Under the pieces are notes generated by a model. That model searched no databases. It saw nothing but the letters and a program-made list of their open reading frames with translations, and was not told the origin of the DNA. DNA of 64,000 nucleotides from an uncultured Fidelibacterota bacterium (GTDB taxonomy: Bacteria > Fidelibacterota > Marinisomatia > Marinisomatales > TCS55). Below are positions 1-9,872 of the stretch, piece after piece (positions within the stretch are counted from its first letter, which is position 1; every line of letters begins with the position of its first letter). Made by a program: the position numbers and the translations under genes. The DNA lies in the NCBI GenBank assembly GCA_902581045.1, contig CACHMU010000001.1, positions 17,676-81,675 of the forward strand, in the 5' to 3' direction.

Positions 1-1
1 A

Positions 2-454
2 TCTGATAAAATTTTTCATTCACTAATTGAAGTTCAAGATTCATTAAAATCAAAAAATCAAAAAATAAATATTATATCATATTTCGCTGAATGGTGTCCA
101 AACTGTCATTATGAAGCACTTACATTAAGAGATTTATATCAAGAATTTTCTACATTTGCTATTAAAATGACTTTAGTAATGAATTACTCTGATAAGAAAC
201 AATCTAGGGATTTTGTAGAATTATATGATTTAAAAATGAATATTCTATTTGGTGAGTTAAATTCAAAACAAGAATCGAAGCTTGATCAATTAATATTTAC
301 TCAATTTAGAAGAATGAACGATGATTTACGTAAATGGGGCACACCTTTTCATATTATAATTTTAAATGGGAATATTGAAAAAATTGGAATAGTTAAAGGG
401 GAATTTATATTAAAAGAAATTAAGGGGTTCTTAACTGACAAGTTAATAACTTAG
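2..454 (+). CDS. Thioredoxin-like protein (5' truncated by window edge)
   Basis: Frame of ORF 167..454 stays open to the window start; translation reads ...IISYFAEWCPNCHYEALTLRDLY..., a WCxxC thioredoxin-like motif upstream of the listed ATG. Confidence 0.7.
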   Translation, partial: SDKIFHSLIEVQDSLKSKNQKINIISYFAEWCPNCHYEALTLRDLYQEFSTFAIKMTLVMNYSDKKQSRDFVELYDLKMNILFGELNSKQESKLDQLIFTQFRRMNDDLRKWGTPFHIIILNGNIEKIGIVKGEFILKEIKGFLTDKLIT

Positions 455-463
455 AAATATTTC

Positions 464-799
464 TTATCCGCTAAGCTCAATGTCATATGTTTCTTCAAAT
501 TCTTCAGTTTTGATCATTCTGATAGCATCCCATGTTAGCTTTGTGCATGCCTTTGCACAGATTTGACAGCCTATGCATTCATCGTGTCTAACTTGTACAG
601 GAGGAATGGGTGTTCCATATTTTTCAGTGGGGACTGGTTCAATACAATCAACAGGACAAAAAGGAACACAAACCTGGCATCCTGTACAATTATCTTCATC
701 AACAACAGCAATTAATTTAGGTTTCTTCTTTTTATAGTTAACCTTATCAGCCGGTTCTGGAACTGTTTTATAGTGATCGTAATTATACTCTTTTGACAT
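464..799 (-). CDS. 2[4Fe-4S] ferredoxin-like protein
   Basis: Two Cys clusters, CTGCQVCVPFCPVDC and CIGCQICAKAC. Start probably the internal ATG (MSKEYNYDHYK) rather than 850. Confidence 0.85.
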   Translation of the reverse strand: MSKEYNYDHYKTVPEPADKVNYKKKKPKLIAVVDEDNCTGCQVCVPFCPVDCIEPVPTEKYGTPIPPVQVRHDECIGCQICAKACTKLTWDAIRMIKTEEFEETYDIELSG

Positions 800-925
800 A
801 TTGATGTATTGTTTATAGGCTTGGAAATTAATAGAAAAATAATTTTTCAACTAATACAAAAGGTTTTTTTAAAAATGGTAAAATTTTATAATTTTCGTGA
901 CGCTTTGAGAAACAAATAGGAGATA

Positions 926-1231
926 ATGATGACTTATATAATTGCAGAACCATGTGTCGGAACTTGCGATACAGCTTGTGTTGAAGTTTGCCCTGTTGAT
1001 TGTATACATGGACCTGATGACAAAAAAGGAGCAGGAGCAGAGGCTAAGGCTGATGGTTTTGATCCTGATGGTAAACAACTATATATTGATCCAGAAGAAT
1101 GTATTGATTGTGGTGCCTGTGAACCTGAATGCCCTGTTGAGGCTATTTTTGAGGAAAGTGAAGTTCCTGAAGAGTGGAGCAAATATACTAAAATTAATTA
1201 TGATTGGTTTGGGCGAGACTTCTCTGGATAG
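926..1231 (+). CDS. 4Fe-4S ferredoxin
   Basis: CVGTCDTACVEVCPVDC and CIDCGACEPECPVEAI motifs; GGAG SD-like sequence upstream. Confidence 0.9.
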   Translation: MMTYIIAEPCVGTCDTACVEVCPVDCIHGPDDKKGAGAEAKADGFDPDGKQLYIDPEECIDCGACEPECPVEAIFEESEVPEEWSKYTKINYDWFGRDFSG

Positions 1232-1255
1232 TAAAAAATAAAATAACTATTGAAA

Positions 1256-1289
1256 AACGGTCGTTGTTTTGCAATGGCCGTTTTTTTTG
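1256..1289 (+). terminator. Rho-independent terminator after ferredoxin gene
   Basis: AACGGTCGTTG-TTTTG-CAATGGCCGTT hairpin (G-U pairs allowed) followed by T8. Confidence 0.8.
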
Positions 1290-1297
1290 TAAAAGTA

Positions 1298-2416
1298 ATG
1301 AATAAAGATAAAATTCTTGAGTTATTAAAATCTATACAATACCCTGGGTTTAGCAGGGACATTGTGTCTTTTGGAATGGTACGTGATATAATTATTGATA
1401 ATGATTCAATATTGGTAATTCTAAATATTAAAACCCAACAAGAAGATAAGAAGCAAAATGTATTAAAAAAAATTAACGAAGTTTTAGAAGCAACGAACGT
1501 ATTTACAAAAATAAACGTCACTATTGGAGAGGATCCAGATCAACCATCAAAAACCCAACAGCCACAATCCTCTGAAAACCAACCCGCCCAACCGTTAGAT
1601 GGTGTAAAACATGTACTGGCTGTAGCAAGCGGTAAGGGAGGAGTTGGAAAATCCACTGTATCAACTAGTTTGGCACTTTCATTTAAAAATATGGGACTTC
1701 GGGTGGGTTTATTGGATTTAGATATTTATGGACCATCATTACCAATTATTTTAGGAATTGATCAGCAGCCTGATTTGACTCAAGATCGTAAACTTATACC
1801 ATTAGAGCATTTAGGAATGAAGGTTATGAGTTTTGGGTTTATAAGTGGTAACAAAACTCCAGTTATTTGGAGAGGGCCGTTAGTAGCTAGAATGACAGAA
1901 CAATTTTTTCGTGATGTCGTATGGGGTGATTTAGATGTACTGATTCTAGATCTCCCACCAGGGACTGGCGATGTACAGTTAACATTAACACAAAAATTAA
2001 AGATAGATGGCGCCATTATTGTAACAACACCCCAAGATTTGGCTCTTGCAGATGTCAAAAAAGGAGCAGATATGTTTAAGAAGGTACAAACTCCTATTTT
2101 GGGAGTTATAGAAAATATGTCTGGATTATTTATTAAAGGGAAAGTTGAAAAAACAAATAACCTTACTATTGAAGGACAGTCTATTGATATAAAGGATGAT
2201 GGAAGTTTTGCTTTTAGAATAGACCTTTTTAAGAAAGGTGGTGGTAGGAAGGAAAGTGAAAGATTAGATGTCCCATTATTAGCAGAAATTCCAATATCTG
2301 AGGAAATTATGGAAGCAACTGATAGTGGTAACCCCATTGTAGAAAATAACCCTGATTCATATGTAACTAAACAATATAAAGAAATCGCTGAGAAGGTATG
2401 GGATATCATTGATTAA
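1298..2416 (+). CDS. Mrp/NBP35-family P-loop ATPase with N-terminal MIP18/DUF59-like domain
   Basis: GKGGVGKST Walker A, DLDIYGPS, DLPPGTGD. ATG at 1298 chosen because the terminator occupies the upstream part of the 1250 ORF. Confidence 0.92.
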   Translation: MNKDKILELLKSIQYPGFSRDIVSFGMVRDIIIDNDSILVILNIKTQQEDKKQNVLKKINEVLEATNVFTKINVTIGEDPDQPSKTQQPQSSENQPAQPLDGVKHVLAVASGKGGVGKSTVSTSLALSFKNMGLRVGLLDLDIYGPSLPIILGIDQQPDLTQDRKLIPLEHLGMKVMSFGFISGNKTPVIWRGPLVARMTEQFFRDVVWGDLDVLILDLPPGTGDVQLTLTQKLKIDGAIIVTTPQDLALADVKKGADMFKKVQTPILGVIENMSGLFIKGKVEKTNNLTIEGQSIDIKDDGSFAFRIDLFKKGGGRKESERLDVPLLAEIPISEEIMEATDSGNPIVENNPDSYVTKQYKEIAEKVWDIID

Positions 2417-3207
2417 TGTTTACTTATTTTACAGAGACTATTGTTCTGATTTTTTTGGGATATTCGATGGTATATCCTCTTTTACTATTTATAACACCTT
2501 CAAACCAAATAGATAAAGGTTTTTATAGATTTAATCTTGGGAAATGTTGCATAATTGGCGCAATTGGTATAATTGGCTATCATTCCTTGTCTACCAACCT
2601 ATATGCAGAAATATATTTGCTGATTTGGTTCATCATGCTAATGTCAATAACAGCTATTTATTGGAACTCAAAACAAGCTAATAATTTTATTATATCTATT
2701 ATAAGTTTTTTTGGACTGCTTTCATTGAGACTTATAATACCGATTATTATTCCAAATATAAACCCGGACTCTGTTTTCTTAATTTCAATACTTAATTCAT
2801 TGATTACTTCAAGTGTATTTTTTGCTATGATACTTGGGCATTGGTATTTAAATGTAGTTGATTTACCTATAAATCTTTTAAAAAAAGCAACTTTGATTCT
2901 TTCATTTTTTTTATCAATTAGAATTTTGTGGGATAGTATTTATTTTTTTTATAATTATTTTATTGATAGCTATGGAATTAGCTACAATCTTTGGTCATTT
3001 TTATTTCAATTCGAAGGTTTTTTGTTAGGTATTGCTTTCTTTATAGGTAACGTTTTCCCTATTCTTTTAAATATTTTTATAATACGGACATTAAAATTAC
3101 AGGCTACACAGAGTGCGACAGGATTACTTTATGTATCAATAGTTTCAATATTATTCAGTGATTTAATTTTTAAATATTATTTAGTACAGTATGGGTTTAT
3201 AGTTTGA
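2416..3207 (+). CDS. Hypothetical polytopic membrane protein
   Basis: Multiple hydrophobic segments; no family recognised. Confidence 0.6.
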   Translation: MFTYFTETIVLIFLGYSMVYPLLLFITPSNQIDKGFYRFNLGKCCIIGAIGIIGYHSLSTNLYAEIYLLIWFIMLMSITAIYWNSKQANNFIISIISFFGLLSLRLIIPIIIPNINPDSVFLISILNSLITSSVFFAMILGHWYLNVVDLPINLLKKATLILSFFLSIRILWDSIYFFYNYFIDSYGISYNLWSFLFQFEGFLLGIAFFIGNVFPILLNIFIIRTLKLQATQSATGLLYVSIVSILFSDLIFKYYLVQYGFIV

Positions 3208-3587
3208 AAACAATTGATTGTGAACTTTGTAAAAAATCAAAATCATTTATAGAGGCAGTTGATTGTAAAGAATGTTATGCTTCAAAATATTTTAAGGAAG
3301 AGTTTAGTTTTACAATATGTCCTATTTGTGGATGTAAGGATTTATATAGTAAAAAAGACTTCAATCAGGCTATTGGATGTATAATTATTTTTATTGGTGC
3401 AATCTTTGTTCCTTGGACATATGGATTGAGTTTATTAGTACTATCATTGATTGATTATTTATTATATAAACGAGTTAAAGATTCTATAGAATGCTATAAA
3501 TGTAAATCTGAGTATAAAGGAATTATCGTGCCTGAGAATATTAAACCATTTGATCATCACATAGCTGAATTATATGAATATTCTTAA
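3204..3587 (+). CDS. Hypothetical zinc-ribbon membrane protein
   Basis: CELCKK, CKECY, CPICGC and CYKC pairs with a central hydrophobic stretch; TTG start overlapping the upstream stop. Confidence 0.5.
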   Translation: MKTIDCELCKKSKSFIEAVDCKECYASKYFKEEFSFTICPICGCKDLYSKKDFNQAIGCIIIFIGAIFVPWTYGLSLLVLSLIDYLLYKRVKDSIECYKCKSEYKGIIVPENIKPFDHHIAELYEYS

Positions 3588-3663
3588 TAATTTTTTATTC
3601 TAGCCATCTAAAAGAATATTTTTAATTCCTTTTATTTTAGTTATAGCTTCAATAAGATTTTAT

Positions 3664-4410
3664 ATGTCTAAAAAACTCAGAAAACAAATAGAAAAACATG
3701 GTGATTTACCAAATCATATCGCAATCATTATGGATGGAAATGGGCGTTGGGCTAAATCGCATAGATTTAAGCGTATTGCTGGACACAAAGAAGGGATTAA
3801 CTCTGTTCGTGAAATTGTTAGAGTATGTGGTGAAATTGGGGTTAAACATCTTACTCTATATACGTTTTCAAGTGAAAATTGGACTAGACCAGAATCAGAG
3901 GTTTCATCAATAATGAATCTTCTTTTTTCAACAATAAAAAAAGAAATAGAAAATCTTCATAAAAATAATGTCCGATTGTCTGCTATTGGGGAATTGGATG
4001 ATTTACCTAATAAATCTTATAAAGAAATAATGGAAGGAATTAATAAGACAAAAGATAATACGGGGTTAAATTTAATACTTGCTTTAAGCTATGGAAGTCG
4101 GCAGGAACTATTAATGGCTGTACGTCGTATTGTAGATAGATTTAAAGAAAAGGAAATAAATATTAAAGATATTTCAGAAAATATGATTAGTAAAGAATTA
4201 TATACATCTAAAATACCTGATCCAGATTTGTTAATTCGCACTGGAGGAGAAAATAGAATTAGTAATTTTTTATTATGGCAATCAGCATATACAGAGTTTT
4301 ATATGACAGATATACATTGGCCTGATTTTAGAGAGAAGGAATTACTTGACAGCATCATAGATTACCAAATGCGTCAACGACGTTTTGGCAAAATAAGTGA
4401 GCAAATTTAG
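3664..4410 (+). CDS. uppS: Isoprenyl (undecaprenyl diphosphate) synthase
   Basis: HIAIIMDGNGRWAK, TLYTFSSENW, DLLIRTGGENRISNFLLWQSAYTEFY. Confidence 0.96.
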   Translation: MSKKLRKQIEKHGDLPNHIAIIMDGNGRWAKSHRFKRIAGHKEGINSVREIVRVCGEIGVKHLTLYTFSSENWTRPESEVSSIMNLLFSTIKKEIENLHKNNVRLSAIGELDDLPNKSYKEIMEGINKTKDNTGLNLILALSYGSRQELLMAVRRIVDRFKEKEINIKDISENMISKELYTSKIPDPDLLIRTGGENRISNFLLWQSAYTEFYMTDIHWPDFREKELLDSIIDYQMRQRRFGKISEQI

Positions 4411-6851
4411 TGATGAAAAAAATTATTATATTTAATCTTGTAACATTTCTTTTTTCTCAGGCACCACCATCATTTACGTTAAATCAAATCAATGTTGAAG
4501 GTAATTCATCAACTAGTGATAATATGATTTTATATACTTCGGGGCTAAAAAATGGACAAAAAGCTTCAACAGAAGATTTTCGTCGAGCAGTTAAGCGATT
4601 ATGGGATCTAGGAGTATTTAATAATATTTTAATTCATTTTGATGGAGAAACACCTGAGGGGATTTTGATTACTATTGAAGTTGAGGAATCACCTGTTTTA
4701 GGTGATGTTATTTTTAATGGAAATAAAAAAATCAAAGATAAAAAGTTCGAAGAAGAATTGTCCTATCGCAGGGGTATGAGAATTAAGCCTAGTTTTACTA
4801 CTGATGCTATTAATGAAATGAAAAAACTATATTTAGAAGATGGTTATTTTTTGGCAAATATTTCAGCAGAATCACGCATTGTTGGTTCCGGCGAAAATCA
4901 AAAAAATGACATAGTTTTTACTATAAACGAAGGTAAAAAAGTAAAAATAAAAGATATAGTTTTTTCAGGACAAGAAAATAGCTTTGGATGGATAGCTACA
5001 AAATCATGGATTCCAATTCCTAAAGTCATCAGAAAAAAACTTAGTACCTACAAAATTCGCTGGCAAATGAAAGATACAAAAATTCGCTCTTGGTGGAGAT
5101 TTTGGGCTTCAGCATATGATCACAAAAATTTTGAAGCGGATTTAGATGAACTAAATAAGTTTTATCAAGATGAAGGATACAGGGATTTTAGTATACTATC
5201 TGATACTGTATACTATGATTTAAAGAAAGAAGGTCTTGTAGTTAAAATTGATTTAGATGAAGGCAGTAAATATAAGTTTAGAAATTTTACATGGGAAGGT
5301 AATTCCCTTTATGAAACTGAAATTTTAGATGAAACTCTAAATTTGAAAATTGGTGATGGGTATAGCAAATCAATTTTTGATGAAGCTGTATACCAAAATG
5401 TACAGAGTTTATATATGGACAGGGGATATTTATATAGCAGCATAGAACCTTCTTTCACTCCTATTGGTGATGATTCATTAGATGTGCATTTTTCTATAAC
5501 AGAAAACAATCAAGTTTATATAAGAAACATTAATATTTATGGGAATGACAAAACACGAGAAAATGTAATTAGAAGAGAATTAGATGTTTTCCCAGGAGAT
5601 TTATTTCGTAGAACATTAATGATGAGAAGTATGCAAAAATTGCATGTTTTAAATTATTTTGACCCAACATCATTAAGTCCAAATGTAGTGCCAGTTGATG
5701 AAGATGAAATTGATCTTGATATTACTTTAAGTGAAAAATCATCTGATAGAGCAAGTGCTAATATTGGATTTACTGGAATTTATGGAATGACAGGTGGAAT
5801 GAATCTTGAGTTTAACAATTTTTTGGGGATGGGTCAGGTTCTTTCATTGGGCTTTGATATTGGTACTCAACAACAAGTTGGTTTGTATAATAATTATGGC
5901 ACACCAGGTAAATATGAGAGTTTTCATATTAGATTTGCTGACCCCATGTTTAGAGATACCCCAAATCGTATTGGATTCTCACTGTTTTATACATTTAGAG
6001 GGCAAGGTAATTCCTATTATTTTTATCCCTTTGATATGCTTTCTCGAGGAGGATCAGTCCAATGGGGTCGTAGAATGAAATGGCCTGATGATTATTTTAG
6101 AGCTCGCTGGGAATTAACGATTCAACAAAGAGAATATATGGGAGATGAGGACGTATTAACTGATTATATTGGTAATGTTAGAAAAACTACAGGAATACAA
6201 ATATCTCAAATTATATCACGTGATAGTAGAGATAGGGCAGAATTCCCTACACAAGGTTCTACTGCGACATTAATTTCAACATTCTCAGGGGGGTTATTAG
6301 GGGGAGATGAAAATTATCATAAGCATGTATTAACTCTAGATTGGTATACTCCCACGTTTTGGAAATTTGTATTAACTAGTCAGCTAAAAATTGGTAATAT
6401 TAGAATGTTGGATGTTGGTGATGGAAAGTTTTCATATATTTCACCATATGAACGCTTTATTATGGGTGGTAATGGTATCCCGTATGGTACTATGCTCAGA
6501 GGATATCCTGATAATTCAATTGGTCCATTAACTTCTCAAGGTAGAGGGATTGGTGGAAACACTATTATTAAATACACCAATGAATTCAGGTTTCCCTTCT
6601 CAGAAAATCCAGTAGTTTATGCTATGTTATTTGCTGAAGCTGGAGGTGTTTGGAATGATACTCAGTTGATGAGTTCGTTAGGGTTTCCTAGGAGGACAGC
6701 GATTGATTTAAAGAGGTCTGCAGGTATTGGAATAAGATTTTTTATGCCAATGATTGGACAACTTGGATTTGATATGGGATATGGATTTGATGATATTAGT
6801 GGGGATGGTAACCCTCAGGGGTGGGAATACACAATTATTTTTGGTAGATAA
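4410..6851 (+). CDS. bamA: Outer membrane protein assembly factor BamA
   Basis: Repeated POTRA-like segments, C-terminal beta-barrel with a BamA-type lid (YERFIMGGNGIPYGTMLRGYPDNSIGP), adjacent to ompH. Confidence 0.93.
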   Translation: MMKKIIIFNLVTFLFSQAPPSFTLNQINVEGNSSTSDNMILYTSGLKNGQKASTEDFRRAVKRLWDLGVFNNILIHFDGETPEGILITIEVEESPVLGDVIFNGNKKIKDKKFEEELSYRRGMRIKPSFTTDAINEMKKLYLEDGYFLANISAESRIVGSGENQKNDIVFTINEGKKVKIKDIVFSGQENSFGWIATKSWIPIPKVIRKKLSTYKIRWQMKDTKIRSWWRFWASAYDHKNFEADLDELNKFYQDEGYRDFSILSDTVYYDLKKEGLVVKIDLDEGSKYKFRNFTWEGNSLYETEILDETLNLKIGDGYSKSIFDEAVYQNVQSLYMDRGYLYSSIEPSFTPIGDDSLDVHFSITENNQVYIRNINIYGNDKTRENVIRRELDVFPGDLFRRTLMMRSMQKLHVLNYFDPTSLSPNVVPVDEDEIDLDITLSEKSSDRASANIGFTGIYGMTGGMNLEFNNFLGMGQVLSLGFDIGTQQQVGLYNNYGTPGKYESFHIRFADPMFRDTPNRIGFSLFYTFRGQGNSYYFYPFDMLSRGGSVQWGRRMKWPDDYFRARWELTIQQREYMGDEDVLTDYIGNVRKTTGIQISQIISRDSRDRAEFPTQGSTATLISTFSGGLLGGDENYHKHVLTLDWYTPTFWKFVLTSQLKIGNIRMLDVGDGKFSYISPYERFIMGGNGIPYGTMLRGYPDNSIGPLTSQGRGIGGNTIIKYTNEFRFPFSENPVVYAMLFAEAGGVWNDTQLMSSLGFPRRTAIDLKRSAGIGIRFFMPMIGQLGFDMGYGFDDISGDGNPQGWEYTIIFGR

Positions 6852-6873
6852 AAATTAAATCAAGGAGGCTATT

Positions 6874-7425
6874 GTGATTCGGAGAATAATCACATTTATA
6901 AGTTTATTAATAATCATATTTCCAATTACTATTATTGCACAAAATAAAATTGGTTTTGTTCAATCTGATAGAATTCGCGCAGAATATGAAGAATTCAAGG
7001 ATGCAGAAGCTCAGCTTCAATTGGAATATCGCCAGGTAAATGCTCAATACAATTTAATGGTGGTTGAATTGGATAGTATTAGAAAGGCTTTTGAAACACA
7101 ACGATTAATGAGCAGTCCTGAATGGCGAAAAGAGAAAGAAGCAGAAATTGTTGCACGTGAACAGAATATTCAGAAATTTCAAGTTACAATGGTTGGCCCT
7201 GAAGGAGAACTTTATAGGAGACAAGCACAACTTGAGTTTGACATTTTATCTAAAGTTAAAAGAGCTGTTGATAAAATAGCTGCGGCAAAAAAGATTGATT
7301 TTATTCTGGATGGTTCAACATCACTCCTTTATGGAAATCCTACTTATGATTTAACCGATGATGTTTTATTTGAGCTACGTAAATATAGTGTCTCAGATAA
7401 AGACAAAAAGACTCAAGAAAAATAA
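6874..7425 (+). CDS. OmpH/Skp-family periplasmic chaperone
   Basis: Signal peptide, KIGFVQSDRIRAEYEEFKDAEAQL..., position after bamA; AAGGAGG SD and GTG start. Confidence 0.88.
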   Translation: MIRRIITFISLLIIIFPITIIAQNKIGFVQSDRIRAEYEEFKDAEAQLQLEYRQVNAQYNLMVVELDSIRKAFETQRLMSSPEWRKEKEAEIVAREQNIQKFQVTMVGPEGELYRRQAQLEFDILSKVKRAVDKIAAAKKIDFILDGSTSLLYGNPTYDLTDDVLFELRKYSVSDKDKKTQEK

Positions 7426-7445
7426 ACTAAATTAAGAAAAAAGTT

Positions 7446-8459
7446 TTGTCTACTCTTGGAGAAATTGCCAAGATCATTAATGGTTCGGTTATTGGTGATA
7501 ATAAAACTGTAATTAATGGTGTTTCAACTATAGACAATGGTATTTCAGGTACTATAACTTTTATATCTAATGGCAAATACGTTAAATATTTAGATAGTAC
7601 AAAGGCATCTGCTATTATTACTAATGATAAAGCTTTAATTGATAAAAAAAATGGAATACTAGTTGATAATCCACGTTTAGCAATAATTAAAGTAATTGAA
7701 CATTTTTCAATGAATGAAACTACAAAAATTGGTATACATGATTCAGCAGTTATTCATCCTAAAGCAGTAATTGGAGATCAAATTTGTATAGGTCCAAATA
7801 CAGTGATTGAAGAAGGCGCTTTTATTAAAGATAATGTTACTATTGGAGCTAATAACATTATTGGTAAGAATGTCACATTAGGTTCTTCAAGTAAAGTGTA
7901 TGGTAATGTTCATATTTATCAAGATAGCGAAATTGGTGAGGGTTGTATTATTCATTCTGGCTCTGTAATAGGAGCAGATGGATATGGGTTTGTAACTGAA
8001 AATGATATACATAATAAAATACCTCATCTAGGCAAGGTAATTATTGGTAATAATGTAGAAATTGGTGCAAATTGTACGATTGACCGTGGTACTATTGGAG
8101 ACACAATAATCGAGGATATGTGTAAATTTGATAATGGTGTACAGATAGGACATAATGTATATTTAGGTAAAGGATGTTTATTGACAGCTCATGTTACAAT
8201 AGCAGGTAGCACAAAAATTGGTGAGTTCTGCGTATTTGGAGGTCAGGCGGGTGCAATAGATAACATAACTATTGGAGATAGAGCTGTTTTTGCATGTTAT
8301 ACAGCGGTAACAAAAAATTTACCAGGGGGTAAGATATACTCTGGATCTCCTGCAAGAGAAATAAATGATAAAAATAAGAGAGATGCAGTTTATGTTGAAG
8401 TCCAACATTTAAAAAAACGTTTAAAAAAAATAGAAAAAGATTTTATTAATAAAAATTAA
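7446..8459 (+). CDS. lpxD: UDP-3-O-acylglucosamine N-acyltransferase
   Basis: Left-handed beta-helix hexapeptide repeats; LpxD N-terminal domain (LGEIAKIINGSVIGD); TTG start. Confidence 0.94.
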   Translation: MSTLGEIAKIINGSVIGDNKTVINGVSTIDNGISGTITFISNGKYVKYLDSTKASAIITNDKALIDKKNGILVDNPRLAIIKVIEHFSMNETTKIGIHDSAVIHPKAVIGDQICIGPNTVIEEGAFIKDNVTIGANNIIGKNVTLGSSSKVYGNVHIYQDSEIGEGCIIHSGSVIGADGYGFVTENDIHNKIPHLGKVIIGNNVEIGANCTIDRGTIGDTIIEDMCKFDNGVQIGHNVYLGKGCLLTAHVTIAGSTKIGEFCVFGGQAGAIDNITIGDRAVFACYTAVTKNLPGGKIYSGSPAREINDKNKRDAVYVEVQHLKKRLKKIEKDFINKN

Positions 8460-8461
8460 TT

Positions 8462-9868
8462 ATGGCACATATAAAATTTCAGAGAACAATAGCAAATCAA
8501 ACATCCTGTATAGGGGTTGGATTACATACAGGGGTTGAATCAAAAATTACTTTTAAGCCTGCTCCAGAAAATTATGGAATCCGATTTAAGAGAACAGATA
8601 TAGAGGGTGGATTAGAAATTAGAGCAGATATTGATCATGTTGTTGATATTTCTAGAGGGACAACGATTGAAGAAAATGGAGTAAGAATCCATACCGTTGA
8701 GCATGCATTGGCAGCCTGCGTTGGTATCGGTCTAGACAATGTATTAATCGAATTAACTGATAAGGAACCTCCAGTTATGGATGGAAGTTCAATTGATTTT
8801 GTTGAGGCTCTTTTAAAAGCAGGGATTGTAAAACAAGATGCCCCTAGAAACTATCTTCATATTGATGAGGCTGTAGGTTATTCAGATCCTTCAAGAGGCG
8901 TTGATATTCATATAATGCCATCGGATCAATTCAGAGTAACGTTTATGATTGATTATGAATATAAAACACTGGGTACGCAATTTACTACAATGGAAGAATT
9001 GGAGAAAAACTTTGCAAAAGACATAGCTCCAGCACGAACATTCTGTTTTTTAAGTGAGGTTGAAACTCTTAAAGAAGAAGGTTTAATTAAAGGTGGGAAT
9101 TTAGATAATGCGGTAGTGATTGTGGATAAAGAAATTGATCAACAAGAAGCTCAAAATTTAAAGAAGCTATTTGGTATAAATACAAAAATTAGTCTTGGTG
9201 CAAATGGAACATTAAATGGAAAAGAATTAAGATTTGAGAATGAACCTGTGCGACATAAGGCACTTGATCTTATAGGTGATTTAGCATTGCTAGGTATGCC
9301 ACTTCAAGGACATGTCATTGCTTCTAAAAGTGGACATGCAGCAAATGTAGAATTAGTAAAAAAGATTAAAAAAGTTTATCAGAAAAAAATTCTACAGCAA
9401 AAATATCAACATTTTGATAAAGGCGGTTTTATTGATATTAATTCTATTTTAAATCTTCTTCCGCACCGCTATCCATTTGTTTTGGTAGATCGTATTGTTG
9501 ATATTACCCCTGGAGAAAAATTAACAGCATTTAAAAATGTCACGATTAATGAACCTTTTTTCCAGGGACATTTCCCTACCCAACCAGTAATGCCCGGTGT
9601 TTTAGTTCTAGAAGCAATGGCGCAAGCCGGTGCATTTTTAGTATTAAATAGTATTGATAATCCAATGAAAAAGAATATGTTTTTCTCTGCTCTATCGGAT
9701 TCAAAGTTTCGTCATCCGATTATACCTGGTGACCAACTACGCCTTGAGATGTCAGTTGATAAATTTCGCTTAGGAACTGCATTACTTATAGGTAAGGGCT
9801 ATGTAGGGGACAAACTTGTTGCTGAAGGAAAATTAAAAGCAACGGTGGTGGACCGGGCAGGAGCCTGA
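8462..9868 (+). CDS. Bifunctional LpxC deacetylase / FabZ-type 3-hydroxyacyl-ACP dehydratase fusion
   Basis: N-terminal LpxC (TSCIGVGLHTG, HTVEHALAA, HKALDLIGDLALLG) and C-terminal FabZ (LLPHRYPFVLVDRI, GHFPTQPVMPGVLVLEAMAQ). Confidence 0.96.
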   Translation: MAHIKFQRTIANQTSCIGVGLHTGVESKITFKPAPENYGIRFKRTDIEGGLEIRADIDHVVDISRGTTIEENGVRIHTVEHALAACVGIGLDNVLIELTDKEPPVMDGSSIDFVEALLKAGIVKQDAPRNYLHIDEAVGYSDPSRGVDIHIMPSDQFRVTFMIDYEYKTLGTQFTTMEELEKNFAKDIAPARTFCFLSEVETLKEEGLIKGGNLDNAVVIVDKEIDQQEAQNLKKLFGINTKISLGANGTLNGKELRFENEPVRHKALDLIGDLALLGMPLQGHVIASKSGHAANVELVKKIKKVYQKKILQQKYQHFDKGGFIDINSILNLLPHRYPFVLVDRIVDITPGEKLTAFKNVTINEPFFQGHFPTQPVMPGVLVLEAMAQAGAFLVLNSIDNPMKKNMFFSALSDSKFRHPIIPGDQLRLEMSVDKFRLGTALLIGKGYVGDKLVAEGKLKATVVDRAGA

Positions 9869-9872
9869 TCCC

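Noticed and set aside
934-1241. Overlapping ORFs antisense (934..1182) or in another frame (942..1241) at the ferredoxin gene
   Set aside because: The ferredoxin frame has clear Cys motifs; the others are frame shadows with no family features.
1250-1297. Extended N-terminus MKNGRCFAMAVFFVKV for Mrp
   Set aside because: This stretch is a rho-independent terminator hairpin plus T-tract; ATG 1298 is the better start.
1780-2409. 209-aa antisense ORF within mrp
   Set aside because: Antisense of a well-conserved P-loop ATPase; composition typical of a reverse-strand shadow.
8462-9868. LpxC-FabZ fusion as a novel architecture
   Set aside because: This fusion is established in Bacteroidota and related groups.
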